From Sequoia sempervirens (taxonomy: Eukaryota > Streptophyta > Pinopsida > Cupressales > Cupressaceae): a stretch of 64,000 nt of DNA. The stretch's first letter is position 1. Each line of letters begins with the position of its first letter. Made by a program: the position numbers and the translations under genes. The notes beneath the pieces were generated by a model. That model ran no database searches and was not told the DNA's origin. It worked only from the letters and a program-made list of their open reading frames with translations. Shown one piece after another: positions 1 to 12,300 of this stretch. The stretch is from contig VDFB02321316.1 of the NCBI GenBank assembly GCA_007258455.2, forward strand, positions 45,706 to 109,705, written 5' to 3'.

Positions 1-2330
1 AACAACAAAAGAGGACTGAAAAGGAAAAGGTTGTTCTGACAACACAAAAAACTGGACCTACAAGGAGATTGAAGATAAAGGCCACAAGGGAGCAATATCT
101 GGGAGTAAATGTTGAAGATGATGATAAAGAAGAAGATACTAAACCTTTGGTTTAGAATAGGAAAATAGAAGCTTCACAAGGGGAAGCCAGTGCAAAGAAG
201 GTAAAATTTGATATTGTTGATACAGATAGTGAAGCAAAGGTTGAAAAGGAGAAGGAAGGATTCAAAATGGAAATGAGAGAGAAGGAAAGTAGAGTTCAGA
301 AAAGAGAAGACACTAGAAGACAAAAGAAAGCAAAAGAAGAAGACTCTGACAAGGGCACATAGCCCTATGAAACTAAATGCTCTATTCAATTAGATTGTGG
401 AGAACGAAATGCTAGAGACCGCTGCTTTATATACTAATGTAGATGAGGTGGACAAGGCCACTATTATGGAATCAATTGTGAAATACATTGTAGTTTTTGA
501 AGTTAATATGCAAAATATTGAGAAGCAATTGCCTAAAGATCTATAGAATGTATTACTTGCAAGGAGGAAAGAGGCTATAGAGGAAGAAGCAAAGATAAAA
601 GATTTTTCTTTGGAAAATATTGGTGCACCTCTCTTCGAAGAGAATAAAGCCACATTGCCTAAATTTTACAATAAGGAGTTCAAAACAAATCAAAGGGTGA
701 CAAGCCTCATGAGAAGAGATCAAAATGATCACGAAAGGATTCAGAAAGAGACACTAGAGAAGGTTGTAGAGTTAGCTCAACAATTAGGGATAACTTTAGA
801 GAGAAAAGAAGAAATGCACGTTGAGATGCATGCTTTTGATGTGAGTATTGGAGAAGATGCACAGCATGATGATGCTTAACATGCGCATGGAACTGAAGAA
901 GGTAATGTGCAAGATAATGTTTTTCCGGAAGTGGAAGGAATTGCAAAATAAAATGTTGAAGAAGGAGAAGTTATCAGAGAAGAAATTACAAAGGAGGATA
1001 CTTCTATAGAACATCAAACACCTCCTCCAGGATCTGATACTAATCAAGGCCAACCAAAGACAATCACTCGTACAGATAACAAATAACAAGCTATCGGTGA
1101 AGATGATGCAAAGAAGAGTAATGAATAGAAGGATGAGCACACATTTGAGGAAATGAAGGAAATTGAGACATTAGTTGATACCGGTGACAAGGAAAAGGAT
1201 TTGAAGGAGAAAATTGTAGAAGACAGGGTAAAGACTATTGGTGAATCCTTCGGTTCCTTTGGAGATTCCTCAAAACATCTTTTGAGCATACAATTACAAT
1301 TCCAACCTGTTGTGACTACCCAATTATTACAACTTCCAACATAACAAGGATATGTGGACATGAACAAGATTTCTCCTATTCACAAGCTTCAATTGGGTGA
1401 TGTTTTCCACGCATCTGCCTGAAAAGAAATCATAAAAACACATCAGAAGAGTGGATAAATGATAGAAGAGGTAGTAAAGGTTCTACATGAATCCATACTC
1501 GGTGTTGTCATTGACAACTCCCTCTCTGGTATGAAAAAACTATTTTTTTTGCTTGATTCTTTTAAGAAGTATGCAAGTGGTTGAAATGGAAGTTAGAAAA
1601 AGAATTAGAGGAAAAGATAAATGATAGGAAATTGATGGATGTCATGGAGAAGTGTACTAATACACACAATAAATTTCAAGAAAATCTTGTGTGGTGGAGG
1701 TTAAAGCTTTGTTTTAGTTTTGTATGAAATGGCCCAGATCTACCAAAAGCATAAGAGATGAGATGGACTCAATTGAGTCCCAAATTGACAAAGCTTCCAG
1801 TGCCTATGATCGAACACAAGACTTGGATGGAAGCACAAGGTTAGCAATTGAGAACTTGCATGAGTAGTACTTCCAACTGCAAGCTCAGAAGGAAAAGATC
1901 ACAATGCAGTTTGGTAATCTCGGGGATCTAGTGAACACTAAGTTCATATCTATTTTTAGTGCCTTGTGAGTGCTGAAAGAGCTTCAAAGCTAAATACTAT
2001 ACCTAGCACTCTGAATGATGGTGAAGAACTCTTGATGGAGTTTGAAACATAGAGAAAAATGCTTGGCATTGCTAAGAAGGTTTGGGAAGAAGGGAAACAA
2101 GAATGGCAAGCCCATCTTGGAAAGCTACAAGAGCCAAATTCTTCCTAAGGGTGAATACATTTCTTTATTTTTATGCATTTCAGTTATTGCTTCAAATTTC
2201 TATGTACATATGTGGAGGTATAAGGAAGATTTTGAGTACAAATTTTTGTTGGATAACACTCCTAGGGGGAGTCAGTTAAGTTTTCAGCTTGTATATATGT
2301 ACATATCTGTCAGGGGGAGATCTAATATAT
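1..2330 (+). pseudogene. Degenerate coiled-coil ORF, 3' part of an LTR retroelement
   Basis: Broken coding remnant, no single frame open for long. Readable pieces are rich in Lys and Glu: 610-879 (89 codons), 1153-1344 (63 codons) and a stretch around 1740-1960 with heptad-like spacing (DEMDSIESQIDKASSAYD, then AIENLHE and LQAQKEKI). This suggests a long charged coiled coil. No pol motif is visible. Its position just upstream of a polypurine tract and an LTR start (2446) makes it the 3' end of an LTR retroelement whose 5' part lies left of the window. The composition resembles the charged C-terminal part of the ORF at 6380-9240, but I could not align the two. Numerous stops and frame changes show it is dead. 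Confidence 0.45.
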
Positions 2331-2433
2331 GAGAATATTGTTATATGCACCCTTTTCCCTTGATGTTAAAGGGGGAGAGTAATATTTGTTAAGAATAATT
2401 TTGGAGATAATTGAGGCATGTTGCCGTCAATGG

Positions 2434-2445
2434 AAAAGGGGGGAT
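2434..2445 (+). promoter_or_regulatory. Polypurine tract before an LTR
   Basis: The run aaaaggggggat sits directly before TGTTGGAAG at 2446. A G-rich purine run abutting a TG that starts an LTR is the usual plus-strand primer site of LTR retroelements. A second purine run (gggggagagtaat) lies at about 2370. Confidence 0.6.
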
Positions 2446-3655
2446 TGTTGGAAGAATAAGGAGTTTGTCATTGATGCATTTGTTGGCAACATGAGTAGGT
2501 GGGATAAGTGCATTACATTACAGTGTTGTCATTGATTTCAACATTGTATTCCAGTATGAAGACCCTCATGCATATCAGTTTGTACAACTTGAACATGTTT
2601 GAAGATGGTAATCCAGTGGGTATTTGTAAGAAGGTTTGATTCGGTGAAGGTAGTTGATATAGAAATTGACTAAGAGTCAATACAGGTATTTTGTGTACAA
2701 GACATCCAGTTTTTGCGTCTACATTGGTCTGTTGTCTAAGATCTTGCTTTGTGCTTTTGATATAATTTTGTTGGATGATAGAGGAATCTAATTCCAAAAT
2801 TTCATATTGTTTTGGCTCTTGGTGTTGAATTTATGAGTGAGAGTATATCGATCTGGCAGTGACATGTGTTTTCTAGTTCAGGGCATATGTGTTGGTGAAT
2901 CCACGCCTCTCAATGGATTGGGATCTAGCATTGCGGATTTGTGGAGATGTTGACAGGTTTCAATAGAGTGTGTATTCCAAATGGCATAGAGCTTGGAGGT
3001 CCATGTGTCCGAATGTGGTTGTATAGTTGGAAAATTTTGTTATTAGGTCATTATCGATGCCAATTTAATGAGTTTTGTGTATTGCAGAGTTTGAATATGT
3101 ATTGATCCAATATATGGGTGCTATTTTGGGTCCATGCTAACCTATTTTATTTTTTATGAGTTTTGAATCTTGGCGCAAAGCATGTATGTATGTATGTCGA
3201 GTTGACAAGGTATAATTGGTATGGGACATCTAATTAGGTCGACCTAATTGATGTTGTAAGTGTTTATGGATGAAGTAGATATATATGTAAGATCCTTTTC
3301 GGTGTTTTGGGGTGTGTGTGTGTGATACAATAAGTTTTTTTGTGGATGCAAATTGTGCGAGAGTAAGGGAAATGCAAAGCAAAGTAGAGTGTTAATTCAG
3401 ATCAGTATGAAGTGTCTAGAGTCTATATTTTGAGCTTCAATGGAACTATAATTCATGCATATGTTAGATGCAATTGTAATAGTTCAAACTTGGTTTTGTG
3501 CCACAATCTAATTTATATTTTCTTCTTTCAGTGGGCAGTGAGTCCACCTACAGTGAGCACTTTTGTAATATACTATAACCGGTTATAATATATTGTGAGC
3601 TAATCCTCCTTGTGGTTTTTCCCATTTTGGGTTTTCCATGTGTTGTACCCAAAAC
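2446..3655 (+). repeat. LTR (3' LTR or solo-like), right end uncertain
   Basis: Starts with TGTTGGAAG after a polypurine tract. Near 3610-3655 it carries a block of the type tggtttttcccattttgggttttcc, common near the 3' side of plant LTRs (general knowledge). I could not find a second copy or a clean CA end, so the right limit is approximate. No coding potential. Confidence 0.5.
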
Positions 3656-6380
3656 ATTTTTTTGCTTCAATAAGGCATTTTGATCAAAGTGGTCTAAATC
3701 ATGTAAAATTGTTGTCAAAAGTCTGTTTTAGGTCAAACAAAACATAGGCTTTTTGTGGGTTCACATCAAGGAAGATACTTGCAAATTTCTGAAAATTTGA
3801 AAAATTAGGGTTTTGTACCCCTGTTTTTAGGAAAACCCCTAAAAATAGGACCTTTCTAGAATTAGTTGAAAATGATTTTGATAGGATAATTTGACTTCAT
3901 GATCACACTGGTCCAGTCAAAATCACCAAATTTTTTGTTTTACTTTGGTGGGTCTACTTCATTTTTTCAGGAGAAAAGTTAGGACCTCTGCGACCATTAA
4001 TGGAAGATACCCAATACCAGGTATCAAAATCTAAGCTTCAACGAAGAATCCATGGCAAAAGATGCTTAAAAAGATGCTTTGTGATGGAGGGGATTCTCAA
4101 AAGTGAAAAATGTTGAAAATTGACTAAGTCTGGAAGATGCACACCTTGCTACAAGGAAGAGGCTATGCAGTCCATGCCTTAGCCATTTTTCCTGGCACTT
4201 GTACACACAACATGGTGAAGGTGATTGCTAAGATGCATGCACTCACGTCGTTGATGACAATGCTGAAACCAGTTAAGCTACATGGCGAATGTGAAACGCG
4301 AAGAGATGAAGATTTTCAAAGAAAATGATGAAACTACAGCCAAAAGTGCCCTTGCTAGCCAGGGGTGCCCATGAAGTTAAAAGGTTAAAGGTAGTCATCA
4401 AGTTTTTCCAAGATAGTCATATCCTTTTTATTTTTGTTGGCTTTTCGGCCCATCGTCAAGCAAGATCACCTGATTCATCGATCACCGTCAAACGAAGGTA
4501 GAGACAATAGATGTTGAAAGAAAATATCATCAAAGATGGCAGTCAAGTAAGGCAAAAGTGCCCCTGCAGGCCAAGGGAACCTATCATTTTGAGCCACCTA
4601 TTGAAGTTTTCAACAATTGCTTTCTCCAAGGCATCTATTCAACATCCTTTCAGCTTCATGATCAATCCAGTTGCAAGCACATAGGACCTGTCAAGCACTC
4701 ACAAACGAAGATCAAGCGTAAAACATTGGAAGCTAAGGCAGAATGAAGAACACGAAGAATTGGCGAAGTGTTAAGGAAATTGCACCTTCCTAGAAATAGA
4801 TGCCCAACTTTTTAAGAAATCAGATGCAGTCTTCAAGCTCTGTAACCTCCAGGAAGTCCTTCTCCATCTTGAGCAATCTCAACAATGACACCGTCAGTGA
4901 ATTCAACAGATAAATCTAACATCTGATAACGAAGATCAAACTGGGGTTGTTCGTGAATGGTTGCAAACTAAAAATGACAACAAAAAAGGTCAAAGGCACC
5001 CCTGCAAGCTAGGGGAATCCAAGCTTTTGAGACACCTAAATCAATTTTGTAGGACTCGCGAAGCCAGTCATCCTTTTTGGGACTGAATTGGTTATCCATC
5101 CCATGTTTTAGCATGATCACCAAACTCATCAGTCATTGATGATCTTAGATCAGAGCACTGAGGGTCAAATTGGAGGATTTAAAAAACACCCAAGAAATTG
5201 ACTAAGTCTGGTGAAAAATGCACCCAAGAATTTGAGGCATCAGACTCAAGTTTTGAGCTTTGCAGCTCCCAAGCACACTTCTTCAGAGTTGTTCCATCTC
5301 AGCAATGGATCTGTTAGCAACACTCCAAGATCAATCAAGCAACCAGAATTAGAGATCAAATGGAGGTACTTCATCATAGAAAAAAGAATGAAAAATGTTC
5401 AACTCCTCAACTTGGATGCCTAAAGTCAAACTAGGCCCAGTTGACTGAAGTTGACAATTTTGAAAGCCTTTTCATGTCTAAAACGTCTCCAAATTGGTGG
5501 AAATCAATTTTGTGAACTCCTAATTAGGAAAATTGACTCCTCAATCATGTGTTGGCGCCCAAACTTGATGGATTCAACATCAAACACTATATATCAAGTC
5601 TAGGCATCATTATTCATTATCTTTCTTTGCAAGTTGAAGCTCAAGAACGAATTTTTTTCTCTCTGAACGTCATTTGAAGATCTGATAGAGGGATTTCTCA
5701 ACGTTCTTCATGTTTTCAAGAATTAGTTGCACAAAAGAACAATTTATCGGAGGTTACATCTCCAAGCGTGATTTTCTTCAAGATCCAGAGAGGTAGTTTA
5801 TAACTTCCAAACTTCTATCTTTTTCTTCTATTCTTGTCTTAGATAGATTCTTGCATGTCCAAGTAAACAAAGGTTTTCACAGATTTGACCTTCTGGGTAT
5901 GATCAACACAACAGTTTCAGCAAAACGCATGTGTTAGATTCTTCCAGAAAAAGTAGCCCTGCTGCCCCTATTTTTTAAGATTTCCAGAAAAAAGTCTCAA
6001 TTTCAAAAAAATAGACAAACTAGGTTTGTTCAGCTTTGAAGCGCCTACAATACCCATGTGTTAGATTTTTTTAGGAAAAATAGTGCTTCTACTGCTTCTA
6101 AAGCTTCTGCTCCAAGAAATTCTTGCATGTACGAGGAAAAGTGACTTTTTGGAATTCCTGATGTTCTAGGCCCATTCAGAAAATTATTCTTAACAAAACC
6201 CACGTCTTAGAAAATTTCATAAAAAATGCCCCTCGGTAAGGTTGTTTTTAGCAGTTGCAAAAAAGTTGTCCGAACAATATTGTGTGGCTAGTCAATCTTC
6301 AATGTTTTCATAATGTAGTTCTCCCAAGTCAAATACAAGACCAAAACAGTCTTAGTTCATGACTTTCTGAAAACGATAGA
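3656..6380. other. Non-coding stretch with degenerate internal repeats
   Basis: No convincing gene. A motif like aaagtgcccctgcaggcc recurs in diverged form near 4343, 4552 and 4991, and attgactaagtctgg recurs at about 4118 and 5199, so the stretch contains old tandem duplications. A TATA-like actatatatc lies near 5587, followed by A-rich sequence; this could be the promoter side of a decayed LTR or leader for the ORF that follows. Boundaries are not visible. Confidence 0.35.
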
Positions 6381-9240
6381 CACTGATCTGCATTAGGCAC
6401 ACCCAAAGGTCGACTCAAAAAAGTTGGAAGACATAGACCAATGCACATTACAGAATATCAAGCAATCTGGATTGCTTGAGGCAACATCAATTCCCATCAT
6501 AGCATAGAGCGTAGAATTTGTAATAGCTTTAATTAAGCATTACAACCCTACCACATGAAAAATTCAATCAGTGGATGGACAGGTGATATGCAGCCTCAAG
6601 CCTAGGGATATCGAAAGGTGCTTTGCCATTCCACCATGTGTGGCAAATGTGGTCATATCTATGAGAGAGTGTGAAAAGGCATTCGATGCGTCAAAATACA
6701 AGTGTTAGAAGAGGATGGCAGAAAATGGCTTAAAGGGAAAAGAGCCAACTTGCCAAAGAATGTAGGACGTGGAGAGTTCAGAGATGAATATGCAATAATG
6801 ATCACTCTACTCAACCACATCACTGGTCAAGAAGAGGCGAATAAATTTTAGTCATGGATGTATTATGTGATTGCCAAAATTGTGAGCAAAAGAGAACATT
6901 ATGACTAGCCCGCCCTGATCAGTGATACTCTCCACAAGCAGATGATCGATTTCTTAGAGGCTCATAGGTTTCACATGTGTTCATGTCTCGTATATCTGAT
7001 AGCCTTCCAAGGCCAGTTTAGAGTGTTGAACAATGTGGGAACTTTAGGTGTGCAAAAGGTTCATGAGTATTTCTCACAGCTTGAGTTCACACAATCAAAA
7101 AGACATTTCAAGTGAGTAAATGATTTCTTCCCGATGCACACTGTGAGAGACCTTGATCACGAGTTGCATATATGCATATCACCAGTAGCCAAGGAGGAAA
7201 TGGTAGATTGGGTGGATTGGTTCATCCAGTTCCCCACTTTCACCTACATATGCATTTATGGGTACTCGAGTCATCCCGCCATGTTACCTCGCTATCCATC
7301 AGATAGGGTGGTCTTCATGGAATTCTTGTGGAAGTTGCACGAGGCACATTCTCTTCTACGTCTCAAACGCACGACAACTACAAACTTTCCTTTTGAGATG
7401 GGACTTTACAGGTGCAAGACAACGACTGATGCCAAGGCCATAGGCCAAGAGAAGGTGAGACTTAATCTTAAGTATCTCATCAAACGACGGTTGTATGATC
7501 CTTGGGGTCACTATGCAACACGCCTTGGTCAATACTCTTCACACAAGTCTTCCATAGAGGACTATTGGTTCAACTATGAAGATGAGTTCGAAGTATGAAG
7601 ATGCAATTACAGCCGATTCAGACTTCCACAAAGTGTTGACTTCATGTTAGAGGACGTGGAAGGACTATCTAATGATGATGGAGAATTTATTCTTCCCTCA
7701 TTCTTCATAGATCAGGTTGACTCACAACCTCTTCGAATAGTGGATTGGTATGCCAAGGAAAATACATCTATTGAGGAAAGAATCAACAGAGTTGTTAGAA
7801 ATAGTCAGCTCTACTTGGACAATAAAAAGACAAGGTAGTTATTCCCTGCATAGAGCCACCATCGGTTCATTCTTCACTACCTTCCATTCCAAAAGCTAAG
7901 CCCAGACAGAAGACATGGAGTAACCCTCCTAAAGGAGCCAGAATTTCAGGTCATACAAGGGGAAAAAGGCCAATTGTTGATACAAATCAGCAAGAGGTAC
8001 ATGTGGAGACAACCACAAACATAACTAAGCCAGTCATGGAAATAGTTGCAGTTGAAATAGTACTAGAGATGGAAACATAGCCTACCATTCCACCACCACT
8101 ACAATAGTCACCGGTTGATATTGACTTAGATTCACCACCATACAACACTACAACACAATCCCACTCGTCAGGAATTCAAGGGCCTCACATCCATCCTTCC
8201 AGCGAGGTTAGTCAAGATTCATCTTGGCTTGAGAATCTCCTAGGAAGGAAGAGAGAAATGTCATCCTACCAACTGGACTTCACAGAATTTGACCATGTCC
8301 CTGAAGAAATGCCAGAGAAGAAGCTGAAGAAGCAGGTCCATGTTGGAAAGAATGTTGACAATGAGATTGTCATAAAGACAGTTGTGCCACCCGAAGACAG
8401 AAATGTACATGAGGTAGAGGTCGATGAATTCACCTTGTTGAAGGTGAACCTCGACAAGACCACATGTCAGGTGGAAGTAGATCTCCTTGAATTTGTGTCA
8501 GTAAGTTTCAAAGAAAGAATGGAAAAGGACAGTAAAGACAAATCAGCCCTAAAGGCTGAAAACCAGTAGTTGCGACTATATATATCCAACTTGATGCATG
8601 GTACATCAAACATCTCTGCCTTGCCTCCACAGATGCAGGAGCTTCTCATGGAACAACATCAGCTAAGTCAACTGATCCAATATGGAAAACACTTGAGAAA
8701 TCAAGTGGAAGAATTCATCATGTTAGGGGTCAGTGTATACTTGCAGAGTTGTACCCGCTAAGGTATAGAGCCCATGACCTTGGCACCAAGATTCAACAAT
8801 CAAAGCAAGATACTACAAAGAAGAGGCTTGTGGATGAGATCACTATCTCAAACTTGCAGATGGTGTACAATTCAGTTACCATAGAGGAGAACAAGCAACA
8901 TCTTTTCGCTTGGAAAGAACAACTTACATACAAGTGAAAGCCTATGATACCAACTCTGTGGAATTGATTGCTCGTATTGATAGATTGTGGCAGGTGTTAT
9001 CAAGTTCATGTGAACATTGGTAACATCTATCCCTTGCCTTTACTGGCATGAAGGAGGCGCATACATTGAGCTAGCTAAGGTACAAACACAATTTCAGGAT
9101 CTCATATGTAGCAGTTTCAGCGGTGATCCTGTTGACTATAGGTTAAGTCATATCGCAACCATGTCGGCAAAGCTAGATGATGTAGCTTCCAAGACTATTG
9201 AATATCAGGCACAAATTGTGGGTGGTGAGGAAATGCTGTG
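6380..9240 (+). pseudogene. Uncharacterised retroelement-associated ORF, copy 1
   Basis: I do not recognise this protein as a named family. Open pieces are 7134-7598 (154 codons), 7644-7838, 8258-8569, 8570-8761 and 8749-8937, with upstream sequence readable from about 6640 if stops are ignored. The order of motifs matches the minus-strand gene at 50,400-52,480: ISDTLHKQM (about 6920), a hydrophobic CLVYLIAFQ segment, VNDFF (about 7115), YDPWGH (about 7495) and EDYWFNYEDEFEV (7560-7598). A proline-rich linker follows near 8080-8170, then an acidic and Lys-rich segment and a coiled coil (8570-8900, MQELLMEQHQLSQLIQYGK). A TAG at about 6905 stands where the other copy has Trp. No protease, RT or integrase lies nearby. 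Probably the internal ORF of a non-autonomous LTR element whose LTR ends at 10,713. Confidence 0.55.
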
Positions 9241-9500
9241 ATGAAACATCATTATCTTGCATAGTATTAGTTTCCTTGATGTAGAGGCAATCAACGATTG
9301 GCTAGAGGAATTTTTGACTCGAGGTGATGAGGTATAAGCACCCAGTTAGGATGTCCTACCTCTCCAAAATAGAATTTATGGCAACAAGAGTTAAATTGAT
9401 GCCTCTTTTCAAGTTAACTCACTGTCCCATTGATCGTGCATGTCTATTTCCACTCATTATGGATGTCTATTTTGGAGGCACTTTGTATATTAGAGTTCTC
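9241..9500. other. Short remnant downstream of the ORF
   Basis: A further open piece (9324-9506) continues the readable region but matches nothing I know. It is probably the ORF tail or untranslated part of the same element, leading into the LTR-like region. Confidence 0.3.
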
Positions 9501-9647
9501 TTTTAGTTTAGAATTAGTTAACTGAAGTAGACTTCCCAGTTAACTGTTAGGTTACCTACTTTTAGACATAGGAATAAATCTTGTAGATTGGTAAGAACTA
9601 AGTGTTAACTCAAGGAGATTTTGGGGTTTCCTACTCCTTTGAGCTTC

Positions 9648-9655
9648 TATAAATA
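9648..9655 (+). promoter_or_regulatory. TATA box of LTR-like region
   Basis: tataaata within cttctataaataagagcc, followed about 30 bases on by a plausible transcription start in ttgtattttaac. Typical core promoter spacing for a plant LTR. Confidence 0.5.
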
Positions 9656-9961
9656 AGAGCCTTGAGCTCATTGTATTTTAACTTTACTTCACTACAGCAA
9701 AACACTGAGCTCAAAAGCCTTCGACTTTGTTCACTTAGTATATGTTATTGAATCGTATTTGTTATAGTCAAATGCTAAGTACAACTTGCATTCTTTCTAT
9801 TTAAGTAGGTGTGTTCAATCTATGTTCATGTTTTATTGGTTGATCGCTTCATGTGTGATTGTCTCTTTGACACAAGTTGTTGTCCCATAGTGTAATCTTT
9901 GATTGAAGTTTGGATAATAAATCAGGAGAGCCATGGGCCTTTGATCCAAAAGTCTCAATAT

Positions 9962-10140
9962 CTATCATTGTATGTTGTTCTTAATAATCTTTCTTTCGAT
10001 CTACACCGCAGAAAGAGAATTGTCTCTCCTTGGGAATTTAGAGAGTAGGATTATTGTCATATGTTGTTTCTAGTAGTCTACCTTTCATCCTACACCTCAG
10101 AAAGGACATTGTGCCTCCTTGGGAATCTTGAGATCTAGCC
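9962..10140 (+). repeat. Two diverged tandem copies, period about 90 bp
   Basis: Each unit runs from tgtatgttgtt or catatgttgtt through cttc-type text, ctacaccgcagaaag or ctacacctcagaaag, to ctccttgggaat. The second unit begins near 10,055. It lies within the LTR-like region. Confidence 0.55.
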
Positions 10141-10897
10141 TACCATTTGATGATTACTTGCATGAGTTCTATTTCGGTGTAAATCAGGAAGTTCAGAGCC
10201 TTCAGATTAATTATGAGAGATAGTTCATCCAAGTGATCGAACCATACAATTCCCGCTCCTATATCCACTTGCTCTATTTTTCTAGAGGAAATAGGATTGA
10301 TTAAAATTTATCCTAGTTGTAGTTAAGATCTGCAAAACTAGAGAAAACCTTAGCTGCAATGCATTGTGTTTATGCACCCTTGTGCCCTACTGCTGAGTAG
10401 AAAAGATAGGAACTTAGTCCGTTTTACTTTTATGCAACCATCAGAAAAAGAGGGAGCCTCCCCTCCATAATTTGAAGAGCAGTTAATTCTGTGCATAGCT
10501 GTTTATTTCCAATAAGCACTCCAGAGGTGCTAATTGAAACACCAACACCACATAAAAATTTGGTGTTCATGTATAATGTGATATTGTTGGATGCTTTCAT
10601 GATTTCTTTCATTATTGCAAATTGAATATGCTATGAGGATTGAGTGTTTAAAATTTTAAATGGTTTAAAAGAATACCGATTCACCCCCCTCTTAGTATTC
10701 CTAGTGTTCAACAATTGTGTCTTTGAATGCAATTTAGTTTTTTATTTCTTGAAATCATGTGTTGTATTCCTTCAACCTTGTTTGTGTTAGATAGTTAGTC
10801 TTTGTTTTAGCCAACTTAAAGTTACCATTTGTTTGTGTGTTTAGATTAGTGAAAAATATTGTTTGCAAGGTACTTCTATTAATAGTCTGATGCATGT

Positions 10898-11098
10898 TGG
10901 GGTTGGGGCCCTAGCTCGGTTGGCTAAATCTTTCATGTTGTAGGAGGTTGGTCATGAGGTCTAGTCTCCCCCACCCCCGTGGTACCGGAGGGCGTGTCAT
11001 GCCAGCGTTGCCGGTCATGTTAAAAATTTTACCAGGCACATTGCAGTTTGTAGGGGGTCGTGCTACCCGATTCCTATAGTCTAATTTTTTTTTTAAAA
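10898..11098 (+). mobile_element. tRNA-derived SINE with 17-bp target duplication
   Basis: A 201-bp insert with an internal RNA polymerase III promoter: box A-like TAGCTCGGTTGG at 10,912-10,923 and box B-like GGTCTAGTCTCC at 10,958-10,969. A GC-richer tRNA-related head leads into a unique body and a T/A-rich 3' tail (tttttttttaaaaaa). It is bracketed by exact direct repeats aatagtctgatgcatgt at 10,881-10,897 and 11,099-11,115. Such variable-length exact duplications are the mark of LINE-machinery retroposition. The exact repeat implies a fairly recent insertion compared with the surroundings. I cannot name the SINE family. Confidence 0.8.
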
Positions 11099-11199
11099 AA
11101 TAGTCTGATGCATGTAGCTGAGACAAAAATATAGGTACACAATCATTGTTTTATACAAACCTCTTTAGTGAATATTGTATAGTGTGCATATTTGTATCC

Positions 11200-12003
11200 C
11201 TTTAGTGAAACAATAGAGGACCCAAAGAAAGTAAAATTTGTTTGTACAAAGATGAAGGAGCATGCATCCCTATCATGGGATCACTTGCAAGCAGAGAGAC
11301 AAAGAAGAGGCAAGGAAAAAATAAATTCATGGGATCAAATGGTAACAAATTGAAGGCTAATTTTTGCCAACAAATTATCAACTTAGTCTATTTAGAAATT
11401 TGCAAAATTTGAAGAAAAATAAATGAATGTCAAGAAATATACATACAAATTATATAGGTTAAGTAATTGAGCTAGGCTTGTTGAAGATGATGAAGAGCAT
11501 GTTTCAAGATACATTAATGGCCTATGAATTTCCATTCAAGATGAAATTAGTTTGGTAAAAATAACAATGATTGAAGAAGCATACTAGTATGCTTTGAAGG
11601 TTGAAGAAATAATGGCAACAAAGCAAAAAAAAAATCAAGAGGTAGGGGAAGATACTCTCATGGTAGAGGATAGTCTAGTGGTGGAAATGGATATCAAACA
11701 AAAAACAAGGGGAAGTCAACACCTCTCAAACGAATAATTACACTCAAAATACTAGAGGAAGATGAGACTATTCAAGAGGTAGAGGATGTTACTCCAAAGG
11801 TAGGGAATATTTTGGAAGAGGAAGAGGATTCAAGAATACATGCTACCAATGTGGGGACAATGTTCATAGGGAATTTGAATGTTGTCAAGTACAAAAATGT
11901 AGTGGAAAAGGAAAAGAAACAAGAATTCATGTGGCATATGCAGAAGAAGAAAGTATGGCCTCACCCAAGCATGGAGAAGACCATAAAGAAGGAGAGTTCT
12001 TGA
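11200..12003 (+). pseudogene. Chromovirus gag with CCHC zinc knuckle
   Basis: Gag-like sequence with several stops: EEHVSRYINGL near 11,490 matches the gag core of plant gypsy elements, followed by an Arg/Gly-rich stretch and one intact zinc knuckle CYQCGDNVHREFEC (CX2CX4HX4C) at 11,841-11,882. In live elements this protein packages the RNA in virus-like particles in the cytoplasm. An open piece at 11,812-12,003 reads a shifted frame across it. Confidence 0.65.
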
Positions 12004-12059
12004 TGCTAAGAAGGATATTGTTAATGCTTGGAAAGGAAAAACAAGAACCCATTCAAAGG

Positions 12060-12300
12060 AGAAATTTGTTTAGAAAAAAATGTAAGTCAGGTGGAAAGTG
12101 TTGTAAGATAATTGTGGATAGTGGACACACTAATGATCTAGTGTCAAAAGAGATGGTAGAAAAATGAAAGTTGAAGAAGATGAAACATCCAAGTCCCTAC
12201 AAATTTTCTTGGTTGCAAAGAGGACATCAATAACAATGTTTAGTAAACTTTCAAATTGGTAGTTATAAGGATGAAATTCTTTGTGATGTGATGTCTATCA
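12060..12300 (+). pseudogene. Chromovirus aspartic protease remnant
   Basis: The piece IVDSGHTNDLVSKEMVEK (about 12,112-12,164) fits the active-site region of a retroelement protease, with the DSG triad intact. A stop follows at 12,165 and the rest is only partly readable. The enzyme would have cut the Gag-Pol polyprotein. Confidence 0.6.

Larger units (their letters stand above)
9500..10713 (+). repeat. LTR-like region ending in TTCAACA
   Basis: Contains a good TATA box (9648) followed by an A-rich start region. The right end reads caccccccctc-like text, then GTGTTCAACA ending at 10,713, the form in which many plant LTRs finish before a tRNA-Met primer site; here that site is decayed (attgtgtctttg). 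The left end is not visible, so about 9500 is a guess. Likely the LTR of the element carrying the 6.4-9.2 kb ORF. Confidence 0.5.

Noticed and set aside
390..1367. Several minus-strand Phe/Ser/Leu-rich open frames
   Set aside because: Shadows of the Lys/Glu-rich + strand coiled-coil relic.
10898..10975. A functional tRNA gene
   Set aside because: The cloverleaf cannot be completed and the sequence is flanked by a retroposition duplication; it is the head of a SINE.
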